DNA from: Gordionus sp. m RMFG-2023
Taxonomy: Eukaryota > Nematomorpha > Gordioida > Chordodea > Parachordodidae
Length of the DNA: 64,000 bases
Assembly (NCBI RefSeq): GCF_954871325.1
Contig: NC_088776.1
Span: forward strand, 20,584,052 to 20,648,051
Direction of reading: 5' to 3'
Position 1 is the first letter of the stretch, and the number at the start of each line of letters is the position of its first letter. Under the pieces are notes generated by a model, which saw only the letters and a list, made by a program, of their open reading frames with translations, was not told the origin of the DNA and ran no database searches. The translations under genes were made by a program, and so were the position numbers. This document shows positions 35,471 to 47,627 of this stretch, in pieces.

Positions 35471-38400
35471 CTATACATTTTTATTTATTTATCAATAATG
35501 TGTATTTGTGTATACAATCTTTTTGATAGCAAAAAATAATTAAGATTTAATACATTCTAGATTTATAAAAATTATAAAATATTTAAATTTCAAATGTATA
35601 GGCAAAAAATTATATGAGATATAAAAATATGGATCAATTTTATAGGTTATATATAAATATTTACCACTGTAAACTATGATGGCTCCCTCTGGACATGCAG
35701 TTTGTCCCCATCTAGTAAATACAGTACCACTGCATTCATTAACAGCTTTAGACGCTAAATTTTAATATTTAAGATGATTTCAATACTTTTTTGATTAAAT
35801 GATTATTAATATATATTTTTTAAACCTTGACATGCTATTTCGATACAAGTTCCAGCTTGTCCAGGTTTACCCGTTTCACCTGGATTCCCAGGTAAACCTC
35901 TAGCCCCAGGATCTCCTTCAGGTCCTTGAGGCCCCATCAAACCTTGAGAACCTTCCTGACCAATTGGTCCTAATATTAAAATGTTGTAATGATGATCACA
36001 CCAATAAAAATTTAATTTTCATATATAATGTATGATACAAAATATGTAATAGAAGTACTATAGAAACGGCTAATATTAATTTAAAAAAAGAAAGGATAAA
36101 CATAAATAAATAAGTCAATTGTGTTCCTAAGAAGAAATTATAATTTGCTTAATTTTATTTTTTTTTTGATAAAAAAAATTATTTGATTACATTGACAAAA
36201 TGTCTTATAACCGAAATGTTTTAAAAATTTGATAATAATTGGTGAAAAATTGTCATTAGCTGATATTTTTATTTAAATAGAAATGAAATTATTCAGAATA
36301 TTGAATTTGTTTTTTTGCTTTCAATCAAAGTTTGAAGGTACAAATTGATATTTGATGGTAATGAATACATACATGTATAATCCCAAATTAAAGATTTTCT
36401 TGACTCCAAAGAGATTTTACTGAAACAATACTAGACCGTTCTCAGGAAATAGTTTGTAAGTTTTATGTAATTAGAAATCGAAGCAGCTATTAAGGCTCGA
36501 TTTATTAAGTGAGCACTGAACACTAGAGGCAGCTAATAACGTATCCTTCCTTTAAGTATATTTACTAGTTACATGTGATACAAGTATTTTGTTATTGAAC
36601 AATTTCGCAGCCTAACTGTAAGCCAAGGGCAACTCTTTATTGTTCTTATCTGGTAAAAGATGTAGTAGCTATAGCCGTTTATGCTCTCTGATTTTGTCCT
36701 TGGTGGGTTAGCAAATATGACCGATTGAAAGTTATCGATCAATTGTCGTATATTTCCTTATGCTATGACTAAAAAATGAAGTTTAGGAAGTGTATAATCT
36801 TTTATTAGTAGCGTCATTCGATAATTGGTTAGAAGAGCATATGAATCCTGATACTAATGAATATTTCATTAATCTGGAGGATATGAACAAGGATAATGCA
36901 AGATATTGAAGGAGAAAAATTAGATTTCCAGATCCCCCCCCCCCCCAGACACATTTTCTAGGTTTAATATATGTTCTCTTTTTATCCCTATTTCGTCTTG
37001 AACATCCCCGAATTAGTTTAAATGTTGTGGGGTATGGCATATTAAAGAATATACTATTATAAATCGATAATTTGTCTTCGATCCATGTAATCCCAGGAAA
37101 ATCTCGTTAAATATGAATGCATATTACTTTTTTTCAATAATGAATTTATAGGATTTTTTTAAATATAATTGTCCCTTTGTAATTCATACATGATAAATTA
37201 ATTTAAAAATAGGGCTGTGCTGAAAAATAATTTAGCATCATTATTTATACTCTATATTAATATTTAAAAAAAACCATCAGATCCTGCGTTTCCTGGTCTT
37301 CCTTTAGTTCCAGGCGAGCCCCGATCCCCCGGCTCGCCATCCAATCCTAGAGATCCAGGTGAACCATCAATGCCGGGCGGGCCGGGCAATCCTTTTTCAC
37401 CAGGATCGCCAGTTTCTCCTAAATCCCCAGGACGACCATCTAAACCTGGGTTGCCTGGAAAACCTTGCGGTCCTGGATTACCCTAATAAACATTTTTTTA
37501 AAAATAATATTGATTAAATCAATTAAATTAAAATTAGTTCGAATATCATTGCTTGATATTATAGAGTTCATCTTCACTTCTAGTCGAAATTGAAATTGGG
37601 CATATTTTTATAAATCAAATAATAGTTTTAAGAGCGCTTACAGGAGGACCTGGTGTAAAATTAGGTTGGCCGTCTTTGCCTGGTGTTCCAGGTATTCCTT
37701 CAGTACCATCTTTACCATGACTCCCAGGTGTGCCATCTGCTCCATCTATACCAGGCGGACCTGGAGGACCCTATGAATATTTATTTGTAACAGATATATA
37801 AATGAATCTCAAAACAATTATAAATCTAATTTTTTAAGTTCTTTTTATATATATATATATAATAATAATGATTTAAGATGCTTTCGAATTATTGATATGA
37901 ATCTATTATCAAATAGTATGATTTATTGGCAATCTTAGAAAATTCGGCCTTAATAGTAAAAATTACCTTTGGTCCAGGGTTGCCAGGTCTACCGTCTCTT
38001 CCTGCTCTTCCGGGAATTCCGTCAAAACCATCTCTACCGGAGTCTCCTGGTTTCCCGTCTTTCCCATCTCTACCAGGATCACCTGTTCTTCCCTTTACAC
38101 AAATAAAATTTTATTGTTGTAAAAATTTAATATCATAGGGTTATTCATATTTATATTAAGCTTTTATTCATAAATACTTTTAAATCTAAACAATACCAGT
38201 TAAGGAATGAAGAAGTTTATAAATATGAATTAATTCTCAATTCTTATATAGATATTAATTAGTTATGAAACAATTATTCAAATTATACTGGTAAGCCATC
38301 TCTTCCAGGGGTTCCGTCTAAACCCGGTTTCCCTGGTAGACCATCTTTTCCTTTTTCTCCGTGGATACCTAAACGTCCATGATCAGAATCATCTCCAGAT

Positions 38401-41400
38401 TCGCCTGAATCTCCCTATAATAAAGAAGGGAACTAAAATCAATTTTAATTACTAGAAAAAATTCCAATTATCATGAAAAGATAGCAACTTCTAATGTAGT
38501 ATTAATAAATTTTTAATTAAAAATAATAATCTTACGATCATAAAAATATATCTTATTAAAAATTAAATTACTGGATCTCCTAGTTCGCCTGGAAACCCAT
38601 CTTGACCAGGAATTCCATCCGATCCTGGCCGACCGTCACTTCCAGGTGCCCCTGGTCTACCGTCTTTGCCTTCCAAACCTGTATCTCCAGGTGGCCCCTA
38701 AATGTTGTAAATTTATATCATATTTTAGATTAAAATATCTTGAAATTTAAGGTCATTATTAATTAGTTAAATGAATATTATTAATAAGATAATTGTAAAT
38801 AATATCATTTTTTAAGTTATTAAAACTAAAGATCATTTTAACATTTTCTTAAATAAATGCTAGATTACGTGAAGGATATAATAAAAAAGGTTTATTTATT
38901 AGAAGTATTGCTTAAAGATCTGCAATAGACGGGCCTTTAGCCCGCCCTTTTTATGGGCTGGCGTGGGCAGAGTTAAAAGATATTAACACTGGATGGGTGA
39001 GCAGGCGGGTTAGAAATTTTTCTTAGAACAATGGACGGGTGAATTTAAAATATTATTGGGCGGAATGAGCAGGATAGACCTCTATTTATTAAAAATCTAT
39101 TTTATAATATTGCTTAAATAAAAATATATTAAAATAAAATAAATGGGGTGAATTTTAAAAAAATCTATGACCATGCAAGGGAGGGGGGGGGGGAGCGAGC
39201 TGGTTAAATTTTTTAAAATAATAGGCGACCGGGCGTTCTGGTTATAACTCTTCAATTGTAGACCTATAGTATTATTACTATTACATATATAAAAACAAGG
39301 GTCTCTCAATAAAATATATTTCATATTTAATAGATCTGAATTAAACTGAAATACCAAGAAGAAGGATCAGTAAACGCTCAGAATAAATAATAAAATGCTA
39401 AGAAAAAATACAAATTAAAAAAACTTAATTGCTACAAAAAAAATATAATTACTAAAAATATATTATTAGATTGGTATATAAAATCTTGAGAACTAGTACA
39501 TTAATTGCTAATAAATTAATAGTAAATAAAATGTCTCCATCCTCCACCATGATCCCGTGAGTGATGATTAATAAAGCAACCAAAAACTTAAATTTCACTA
39601 AGACTGACTCCTTAAAACTTAAATTCTTCTATTAAAAATGTTAAGTAAGTAATGTAAAGAAAATAAATTAATAAATAAACAGTTGAGTTAAACGCGCTTT
39701 AAAAGAAAATTAAACATCAAATGAATTCTTACTGGTTGAGCATTTATTCTGTTAACTTCAAAAAAATTTCGCCTTTCAACATATTTAAATTCTGAGCATT
39801 GAATTACAGTTTTTTATCCTTAGCGAAATAATATGTTTAAAAATTAAAATTACAGGTGTAATAGAGTCAAGTCCTGATTTACCATCTTGACCTGGCTCAC
39901 CTGAAGAGCCATCAATACCCGGCAATCCATCTTCACCAGGAGGTCCCGGAGTTCCATCCCCACCTGGTTCACCTGGTTCTCCCTAAAATAATATAATAAA
40001 TAGATATAAATTCCTTTGATTGTGATTTGGTATCTAAAAAAACTTTTTTTTTGTAGGGGAGATCATAGCTAGCTGGCGCAAGGGGCTTATCGGTTCAACG
40101 GATTTTATTTAAATACCAGACATGTTTCGAAATTCAAATTTAATTATGCAATAGCATTGTATAATATGAATATTTGATGAGATATTTTATACCTCTCAGC
40201 TATTAAATTATTTTATGATAAAATGTGTTTTTTAGGTAAAAATCAAAAAGTTTTTACATCACTAGGTCGCATTAAAATATGAAGAGTTTAAAAATAATAT
40301 ATTTGACATTATATGAAATTTAAAACACGCTTTTCGTATTTCAGAAAGTTTCTTAATCATATATCATGTTTAAATATATTTCTAAAATATATTGATTATT
40401 TTAGTAACTAGGTGCTAGTAGAATCAGGGCTAGTCGGATCAATCAAATTTTGCATACAATATAATATATTATATTGTATGATATAAAATAAGTTTATAGG
40501 CCAATATTATATATATATATATATTTAAATCAATTCTATATGATGACTACAATAGAATTTAGAAAAAAATCAAAAAAATTTATTAAAAATTTTACACATT
40601 TTTTATAATTCACATAATGTATTTTGTCATTTTATATGAATAATTTTTATGTACATGGTATATTATATAAATAAAACATTGTCCATGAAAATAATGGAAT
40701 AATAATATTAATTATCCTATGGGAGACTTAATTAAATATTGAATCTACAAGCCCTAGGTCTGGGGCTTGTTGGTGTAAAAAATTACTTTTACTAGAATCA
40801 GGCGCGTACGCAGGAATTTGGTCTGGGGGGAGGGGGGGGGAATAATAAATTTTTTAAAGAAATATTATTGTTATTTAAAAATATCAAGCAAAAATTTATT
40901 AGGACTAATAACTATTTCTAATAAACAATTTTAAATTATATGAATTATAAAAAAATTATATAATTTATTTAAAAATATCCGGGCCGGGCCTGAAAAATTT
41001 AATTTAAAAAAAGCCGGGACAAGCCTAAAAATTTCTTTAAAAAAAACCCGGGCCGGGCTGAAAAAAAATTTTGAAAAAAAAATCCAGGCCCTGCCTTGCA
41101 AATTGTATCTCTGCGGGGCTCTGTTATTCTTCTTAAAAAAGAGAGTGTTCTCTCATTAGTTTACTAATGGGAAGAGTTGCTAATATATATATAATCATTT
41201 TAATACATTGGGAATAAAATCTAAAATGTGTTGGAAATTATACAAAGTATCCATAGCATTTTTTGGGACTATATCTTATTTAATCTTTTAAACATAGTTA
41301 TTCAGCGAATAAGGCATCAAACAAATATTATTTTTTTCCTATCACCATCTGAAAAAGATTGGGAAGGCTTTTGTGGAAGTAATATCTGTAGATTGGCAAG

Positions 41401-44400
41401 TGCTGCATGATGAATTAAAAACCATTCATTTATTTGGATTATAGTTTTATAATACTTTTCTACTGATCTTATACTAATGTTTTGATGATGAGCTTGCCTT
41501 GCTGCAAATCGAGTGAGACAAATATTAAACACATATAGCTCTCCTTTTGACTCAACAATAACATATAAAATTGAAATTCTTCATCAACATTAGCCCTAAT
41601 TTCCTTGAGTTCTAATGAAATGCTCTCCGCTATTCTCATCTTCTTAATCAAGTCAATGCCATGTTTTTGAAAAGTATTACATAAAATAGTTGTATAATTA
41701 AATAATACATTCTAATGAGAAAAAAATTGAAATAAGTATTGAATCCAATAATTTTCTTGCTTCTGAGGAAATATTTCTTTCAGGCCATTGTGATATTTCA
41801 GTAATTTAATAATCGGTTCTTCTAACTCCATAAAAGCTGTTACTGCTTTATGGCGGAGACTCCATCTCGTTGGACAAGCTTGCACTTTCTTTCTCTCTGT
41901 TGGACAAGGAGTTTCAGAAAAATTATTATTTGACTAGAAATATGAAAATTGTAGATAAATATTACGCCACTAGAAATTTGAAAATAATAGTTAAATATTA
42001 CGCCAATGAAAACTTGAAATCAAAATTAATTGATAAAATAACTTAATAGATGAATGTGATAAATAAATGTAATATATATTTAATATGAGATAGGAATAAA
42101 TATTAACAAATATAAATTAATATAAATTAATATAAACATTAATATTTCTGAAAAATATATCCGACATCTGCATTTTTTGGTTTTGGGAGGGGGGGGGGGA
42201 TTTGTCCCTCTGCCCCCCCCCGCTGCGTACGCCAATGGTTTGGCTATCTTATTCTATTTTATAAATTTAAACATAACAATTATTTTAGGATCTATGATGA
42301 TTTTGACAAATATTGCACCAACTAACTCTGGTAGTATATAATGTTAAATCGCTCCACTTGAGCCAAAAGGCTACAATATATAGCTGAAAAAATTACGCAA
42401 AAAAGGCTTTGCATATCCTTTTAGGGTTATGCCTAGAGGTTTTAATATAAAAAACATCGTTACAGTAATAAAAAACCATTCAGAATATTATTTCTTATAA
42501 TTTAAAAAAATTCTTTTGTCTTGATAATAACTAACTGGAGTTCCAGGGCTTCCAGAACGTCCGTCTATACCAGGTAATCCATCATTTCCATCTCGCCCAT
42601 TGGAACCAGCCTCACCTTTTTCTCCATCTTTTCCCGGTGACCCATCTAACCCAGGGGCGCCCTTTATAAATAGAATTTTACGTAAATAAATGAATGTTAA
42701 CAAAATAGATCTATGCTTAAATATTTAATTAATTTTAGATAAATTTAATTTAATTTAATTTATTTTAAAATAAAAATATTTAATGCTACATCATTCCCGT
42801 CAATTCCAGGTTTCCCATCTGAGCCAGGGCTACTATCTCTACCTGGGAATCCAGGCTGCCCATCTCTTCCCGGTCGACCAGGTTGACCGTCAGACCCAGG
42901 ATTTCCAGAATCTCCCTAGTTTTATTTTTTTCATATTCATAGAAATAAAAAAGTGATATGATAGAAATAAATTGGGTGTGTAATAATGTAATAATAAACT
43001 CTATAAAATTTATACCATAGAATTTAAAATAACTTAAAGAATCGTAATAGTTTAAGTCGGTCATTTTATATCAAACATTATTGTTTACCCTTTTTCGCAA
43101 AAATTACTTCAAAGATTAAAGATTATTTGACCGCAACCATTTTAACCCCGATCAACTAGATTATCAGTGATAAATAAAAATTTCTGACAATATCCATATC
43201 ATTTTCCCCATCAATCCAGTTTTCCCATTGTTGCTATTATGCAACATGTACTATTTCAATTTCATGTTAAAAAAATATCTTTCACTACCTAATCTTTTTT
43301 AATAAGGTGCTCCCTCTGATTTTTTTTTGCAACTACATTAAGGGAAAAGGAAAAAAATAATTTCATTTCCTCAACAGCATATTAATTGCGGCTTTTAGAT
43401 AAAGTTTGAATATATTCCAACATCTCTTAGGGTCTTTCTAAACAAGACCGTTATTTTGTTCCGTTTAGTTAGTAAGTTAAACCATAAATCATTTATCTTC
43501 CTTATATTATTTTTGTTTTCTTCCCCTAATATATCCCTAATTCAATTTAATAAATGTTAAGTAACCTTCATCTAGCCTTTTTATATTTCGTATGAATTGC
43601 TTCTATAATGGGAGAATCCTGTTATACCCTCTATTTCTATATTTTTGTCACTATCTCAAAAATGTTTGGATCTAATTGAAATACCTCATTTAATTGTATT
43701 CAACGTATACGTTTCTTGGCTACAAATTTTACCTATATTATTCAAATTGTGGCTATTAGCTTTCGCTTTGTATGATTATCCTACCCTAAAACTTCCTGAT
43801 TCTGTTAACAGATAAATAATAAAGATATGCAATAAACCTTTGGCTTAACTATGATCTCAGCGAGTTATATATTTTTTAAAATCAACCAGATTCTAATGTA
43901 GAAGAGACATCACGCGCGTTAATTTGTAATTCTATTTAATCATAAATTCAATCTTCGTTTACCTCACCAATTCATTTTTATTTCTTATTTTTGTTATACC
44001 TTCGGTAGCCAGATTAAGGTACGGCAAATAAGTAGCAAACAGATTAAAATATTCTTATTTATTTTTTAATGGCTCTCTTTGGCTAATATTTGATTAATTT
44101 GGCTTAAATTATTCCCTTGATTAGTTTCCCTTTCTTTAAACATTGTGTTTTTTTCTTTCCTTTTTTAAATTATAACAATTTGTGTATATAAATATCTTAC
44201 TATATATTTATATTTTAAAATAAATTATAACTTTATATTTATATTTTTAATAAAATAAACCAGCACTAATTGGAATGTTAATAACATATAAAATTACTTA
44301 CTGGATCTCCATCTTTGCCAGGTATTGCATCTATGCCCTGTGGGCCGGGATTTCCATCTCTTCCAGGAGGGCCTTCTCTGCCAGGTGGCCCGGGGTAACC

Positions 44401-45318
44401 ATCTCTTCCAGGTGTTCCCAAACTACCAGGACCTCCTTGTATACAACATTCTAATTTTCAAAAATTTAATATTTTTTTAATTACCAATCGAGAGATAATA
44501 ATATTTAATGAATGAGATCTTAATTAATGTTTTAAAATAAGTTTCGATATTTTTATTGCTTCGAATATTTAGTATAATTATTTTATAAAGAATAAAGATA
44601 ACAAATGAAGCTTTTCAAGAGATAAAATCTTATATTAACCTTTCTGTCCCTGAGGTGCATCTGTTTTATATACACCAGGATAAAAACGTTTAGATCTTTT
44701 AAGTGTAGAATCCTTATTTTTGGCGTTTATATTATTCAAGAATCCTTGAGTGAGATATCTTTTCTCAATTTCATCATCATGGTCATGGTTTTTTGCCATC
44801 AAATCCATGTCGTTCTATTGTATATTATTTTTTATGATATTATTATATTTCAAAATTAATTATCAAATTAAAAATATTTTATAGTTCTATCTATATTCAT
44901 AATTAATATTATTTTTAATGATAACTTTTAAAAACAGTAATCCGGTATTGAGTTGGTACACTTGACTCTTTTTCGAACGAATTTCGTCTACCAAATTTGC
45001 CACCTTTTTCTCGTGATCAATCTCCATTTGATCCAATTTTAGATAAAATATAGGCAAGATGAGGCAAAATCCCAAAGTGCCAGCTAAGATATTTCCCATC
45101 AAGAGAGATTTGCAAAAGGATTTAATATCGCTTTTCAATTTTTTCCTCCTTATGTGGCTAGAATTGTCTGAACTATTTGATTCTTGGTAACTATGTGACT
45201 TGGACATATTAACATTTTTTGTCAAATTGCTTGAAGCTTTTAATAAAATGAAAGAATCGGGTATTTCTAATAATGAAGGAGATTTCTGTCTTCCATCATT
45301 TAAATTTTCTTCTCCCAT
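34980..45318 (-). CDS. Type II transmembrane collagen with short-chain-collagen-C4-like C-terminal domain
   Basis: Fourteen exons, all joined by GT-AG introns with consistent phase, encode 845 residues. Residues 1-70 are a Ser/Lys-rich cytoplasmic tail ending [14 protein letters not shown]. 71-94 is the membrane segment. 95-190 is a charged, probably coiled stalk with a furin-type RSKR at 171-174. A Cys pair (191-192) precedes the Gly-X-Y region (about 195-645). The last 200 residues, Cys- and Trp-containing ([28 protein letters not shown]), resemble the C-terminal domain of sponge and cnidarian short-chain collagen C4/spongin proteins. The tail, single TM and RXXR site match membrane collagens of the MACIT type (XIII, XXIII, XXV). 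Expected role: a cell-surface or shed matrix trimer; partner unknown. Five imperfections interrupt the repeat. The start is the first ATG of exon 1. Confidence 0.9.
35665..35754 (-). CDS. Collagen exon 13: C-terminal domain part 1
   Basis: 90 nt. Contains [18 protein letters not shown] and ends IIVYS plus the first base of Gly. Donor GTAAAT. Confidence 0.9.
35826..35969 (-). CDS. Collagen exon 12: end of helix
   Basis: 144 nt. Completes a Gly codon, runs [10 protein letters not shown] to GQAGTC, then leaves the helix with IEIACQ. Donor G|GTTTAA. Confidence 0.9.
35970..37274. other. Collagen intron 11, no embedded gene
   Basis: 1.3-kb intron. A C run near 36934-36947 with CAGACACATTTTCTAGG may be a decayed hAT end. 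No exon-like Gly-X-Y frame inside. Confidence 0.5.
37275..37482 (-). CDS. Collagen exon 11
   Basis: 208 nt, 69 codons plus one base, the longest helical exon, unbroken Gly-X-Y. Donor G|GTTTTT. Confidence 0.9.
37642..37770 (-). CDS. Collagen exon 10
   Basis: 129 nt, phase 0/0. Interruption [10 protein letters not shown] contains an NFT glycosylation sequon. Donor GTAAGC. Confidence 0.9.
37967..38092 (-). CDS. Collagen exon 9
   Basis: 126 nt, 14 triplets, phase 0/0. Rich in GRDG units. Donor GTAATT. Confidence 0.9.
38289..38414 (-). CDS. Collagen exon 8
   Basis: 126 nt, phase 0/0. Contains GDDSDHGRL, where Ser replaces one Gly. Donor GTATAA. Confidence 0.9.
38572..38697 (-). CDS. Collagen exon 7
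   Basis: 126 nt, 14 triplets, phase 0/0. Donor GTAATT. Confidence 0.9.
38917..39270. mobile_element. GC-block MITE in collagen intron 6
   Basis: Ends approximately AGATCTGCAATAGACGGGC and the inverse of ATAGGTCTACAATTG, with GGGCGG/GCCCGCC blocks and a G run. Same type as 30.54-30.9 kb. Confidence 0.55.
39854..39982 (-). CDS. Collagen exon 6
   Basis: 129 nt, phase 0/0, ending with the interruption GLDSITP. Separated from exon 5 by a 2.55-kb intron holding hAT copy C. Confidence 0.9.
40799..42237 (-). mobile_element. hAT element copy C in collagen intron 5
   Basis: Left end CAGGCGCGTACGCAGG then a G run; right end a G run, C-rich block and CTGCGTACGCCAATG, both as in copy B. Transposase fragments on the minus strand at 41317-41651. 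Flanking 8-mers ACTAGAAT and GTTTGGCT do not match, so the original duplication has decayed or been rearranged. Confidence 0.75.
41317..41651 (-). pseudogene. Broken hAT transposase fragments
   Basis: Two overlapping minus-strand frames. 41469-41651 carries [20 protein letters not shown]; 41317-41532 carries [19 protein letters not shown], resembling the ZMYM1-like hAT block. Joined only by frameshift, so not functional. Confidence 0.55.
42536..42661 (-). CDS. Collagen exon 5
   Basis: 126 nt, 14 uninterrupted triplets, phase 0/0. Donor GTTAGT; acceptor TATAAAG. Confidence 0.9.
42790..42915 (-). CDS. Collagen exon 4
   Basis: 126 nt, 14 triplets, phase 0/0. One Gly replaced by Ser (GRDSSPGSD). 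Donor GTAGCA. Confidence 0.9.
42916..44301. other. Collagen intron 3, no embedded feature
   Basis: 1.39-kb AT-rich intron between exons 3 and 4; no Gly-X-Y frame and no transposon ends seen. Confidence 0.5.
44302..44450 (-). CDS. Collagen exon 3: Cys pair and first Gly-X-Y
   Basis: 149 nt, starts by completing Glu, then CCIQGGPG. One Gly replaced by Ala (GIDAIPGKD). Donor GTAAGT. Confidence 0.9.
44640..44814 (-). CDS. Collagen exon 2: stalk with furin-type site
   Basis: 58 codons plus one base. Acceptor CAATAG, donor G|GTTAAT. Contains [13 protein letters not shown] and the basic cleavage motif RSKRF. Confidence 0.85.
44926..45318 (-). CDS. Collagen exon 1: cytoplasmic tail, TM, stalk start
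   Basis: 131 codons, phase 0 donor AAA|GTTATC. The only donor that keeps exon 2 open is phase 0. TM core is [17 protein letters not shown], with basic residues before it, giving a type II topology. Confidence 0.8.
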
Positions 45319-46680
45319 TTGTAGGAATTGTTTAAAATAAAATTTTGAAAAATAAAATTATGATTATTTATAGAAATTTGATTTTTTAAAATTTATATAT
45401 TGTTTTATAGAAAATTTTTATTTTTTTTTCTCTTTTCAATAATTAGAGCATATCTTATAAATCTACAAATCCTTTAAATGATAAATTTCACTATTTTATT
45501 TTATGTCATTTTTACCATATTAAGGTACTAATTAATATAAAATGATGAAATTAAAATTAATTGTGTCAATAGCAAATTCTTCTTTATAACGCCACAAAAG
45601 AATTATTCTCCCTTTTTATTTTTTTGTAATCATTTTCCTATTCACTTTTTTCGCTTGCATTTTCTATAATAATCATATTAATTGGGTTAATCAAAACATC
45701 ATAAATAAATTTAATATCATACATCATAAAATGCACTAGTGCCGCTGGATGTTTAGTAATAAGTCTAACCAGGACACACACTTAATGCTGCATCCAAAAC
45801 TTGTTTTAAAATTTTATAACTTCAAGAAAACCTGTTGTTAAAGTAATAAAAATTTCATAAAATTTAAAAAAATATATTTTGGCCATATTTTTTGATTTTC
45901 TGTGAAAAAAGCTTATTTCGTGTTAGCGATTAAGTTTTTGAATCAATTTTTTTTAAGCGCTTGTAGTGTTGTATACATAAATCACGATTTATACATTTTT
46001 AAAAAACCGTGAAATCAAGATTTTAGGGAAAAAAATTACCAGCCTCAAGATTTCACTTAGAGATGGCAAATCGCTTTCTTTTGACCAAATCTCAGAGTTT
46101 TGGTAATTTATTTGGCTAAAATCTTGACTTAGGCGTCGTTTTTATCGGAAGCCCCTCTTTATCGGCTAAATCAAAACTTTATAAAACGAGAAGCGCGGTT
46201 TGTAACAATAAGCGCAGACTTAACAAAATATAAAAACTTTTTTAAAATTAAACTGCAATACTCAAATACTTTTTCTATTTAAAAATATACTCGAAAAATG
46301 TATTTCAAAACAATGTTATTTTATTATGCAAGCAAGTTTATCATGTCTACAAGACACCAACATATTAATCAATAATATTCATAAAAATATTAATAAATAA
46401 AAAAATATATGTAGCCCGTCTTTTCTGGCCAATCGATAAAGTACATTTGTGTTTAAATGACCTTTAGCATCCACAGAAATTAAATGTTAAGGTCCATGCC
46501 ATTTGTAAAAAATATAAGTACTAGAAAATATATCATGCGGTATAATTTTTATAAATTCTAACAATAAAAATACAGTATTTTAAATATTTAGTTCTCTATA
46601 ATAATAAGTCCATAGCAATCGGACATAGGACAAAAATATATTAAATTAATGTTCTTCTTCTTTATCATGTTAAATCCCAA
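45319..46680. other. Collagen upstream region with a MITE
   Basis: Presumed collagen promoter and 5' UTR immediately above 45318, too AT-rich to pick a TATA box. 45964-46209 holds a MITE with ends TAGTGTTGTA and inverse TATTGTTAC inside partial AGCGC flanks, and inner ATCTTGA/TCAAGAT inverted segments. Confidence 0.45.
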
Positions 46681-46699
46681 ACCTAGTTGGGGTCTTTAA

Positions 46700-47620
46700 A
46701 ATGTGTTCATCCTTCTATATGGCTCGGCTTTGGAAATGTTCTTGTGGATTTGAGAAATTCAAGTTAGTTGCGGCCTGCCTCCAGTTCATTAACCGATAAT
46801 TTCAAGATCAAAAACTCGCTGATTCACATTAATTGATTCTGTCAGCATAATCTCCGTCTGTTCTCATTCCGACAATAGCTTGATAAAACCTAAACTCCTT
46901 CGGATCATTCGCATTTCAGTTATATACAGCATTTTCTTCTCGGCTGTTTGCAATGCCCATGTTTTATACCCATTTAACAAGACCGGTCTGACGATGGTCT
47001 TGTCAAAAAACAACCCTGATATGCTTTTCCATTTCATCCAACCCTTTTTCCTGGAGTTGACCTCGTCATGACAACCTCCATCTTAATGTATTGTAAATCC
47101 AAGATAGCTAAACTTTTCAATTTTCGGGTATTGAGCAACTTGCATAGTTCCTTGACACCGATCTGCAACTTTTTTGCCAGATATATTGTGTAAGAAGAGC
47201 TGAGGCGGAGGCCATATTTCTCCAACCTAACTGCACAAGTACTTGCCTGCTGTACTGTCATTTCGGTTCTCGTATATCACGATGTTATCTGCATACAACG
47301 TAGATCAAGGTGTTTGCTTCTGCACGTTCTCAATTATAGTATCGAGGAAGAGAAAGGGGCTTAACGCTGAGCCTTGATATAGCCCAATTTCTATACGAAA
47401 AGACCTTGAATCTACACATTCTTCTAACCCTTGAAACGGAACCCTTGTACATAGCCCTCCGCTTTTGCACATGCACCACCAATATCAGATTTCTGGGTAT
47501 GACATCTTATACCTTTCCTAGGTCTATGAACCCACATGCAACTCCTTCCTTATCTCCCAATATTATTCCATCAATGTTCGTAGGGTAAAAATTTGATCAG
47601 GAACAGCCTTGTCCAATATT
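46700..47620 (-). pseudogene. LINE (RTE-like) reverse-transcriptase relic
   Basis: Minus-strand translation in drifting frames gives, in order, GFIDLGKVYDVIPRNLI, LYADNIVIYENR (the YADD catalytic box with D to N at the second Asp), YGLRLSS, then KKGWMKWKSISGLFFDKTIV and RPVLLNGYKTWALQTAEKKM. This is the order found in RTE-type non-LTR reverse transcriptases from palm to thumb and the following connection. Several stops and frameshifts. No 5' or 3' end identified. Confidence 0.65.
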
Positions 47621-47627
47621 ATATAAA

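Noticed and set aside
36783-37040. 85-codon minus-strand frame in collagen intron 11
   Set aside because: Contains a Gly run from a C homopolymer and has no splice or domain support; not part of the collagen reading frame.
37926-38138. Plus-strand 70-codon frame rich in Gly and Pro ([12 protein letters not shown])
   Set aside because: It is the antisense of collagen exon 9; the sense frame has proper splice sites and phase.
46880-47071. 63-codon plus-strand frame with a possible signal-like start
   Set aside because: Antisense to the LINE reverse-transcriptase relic.
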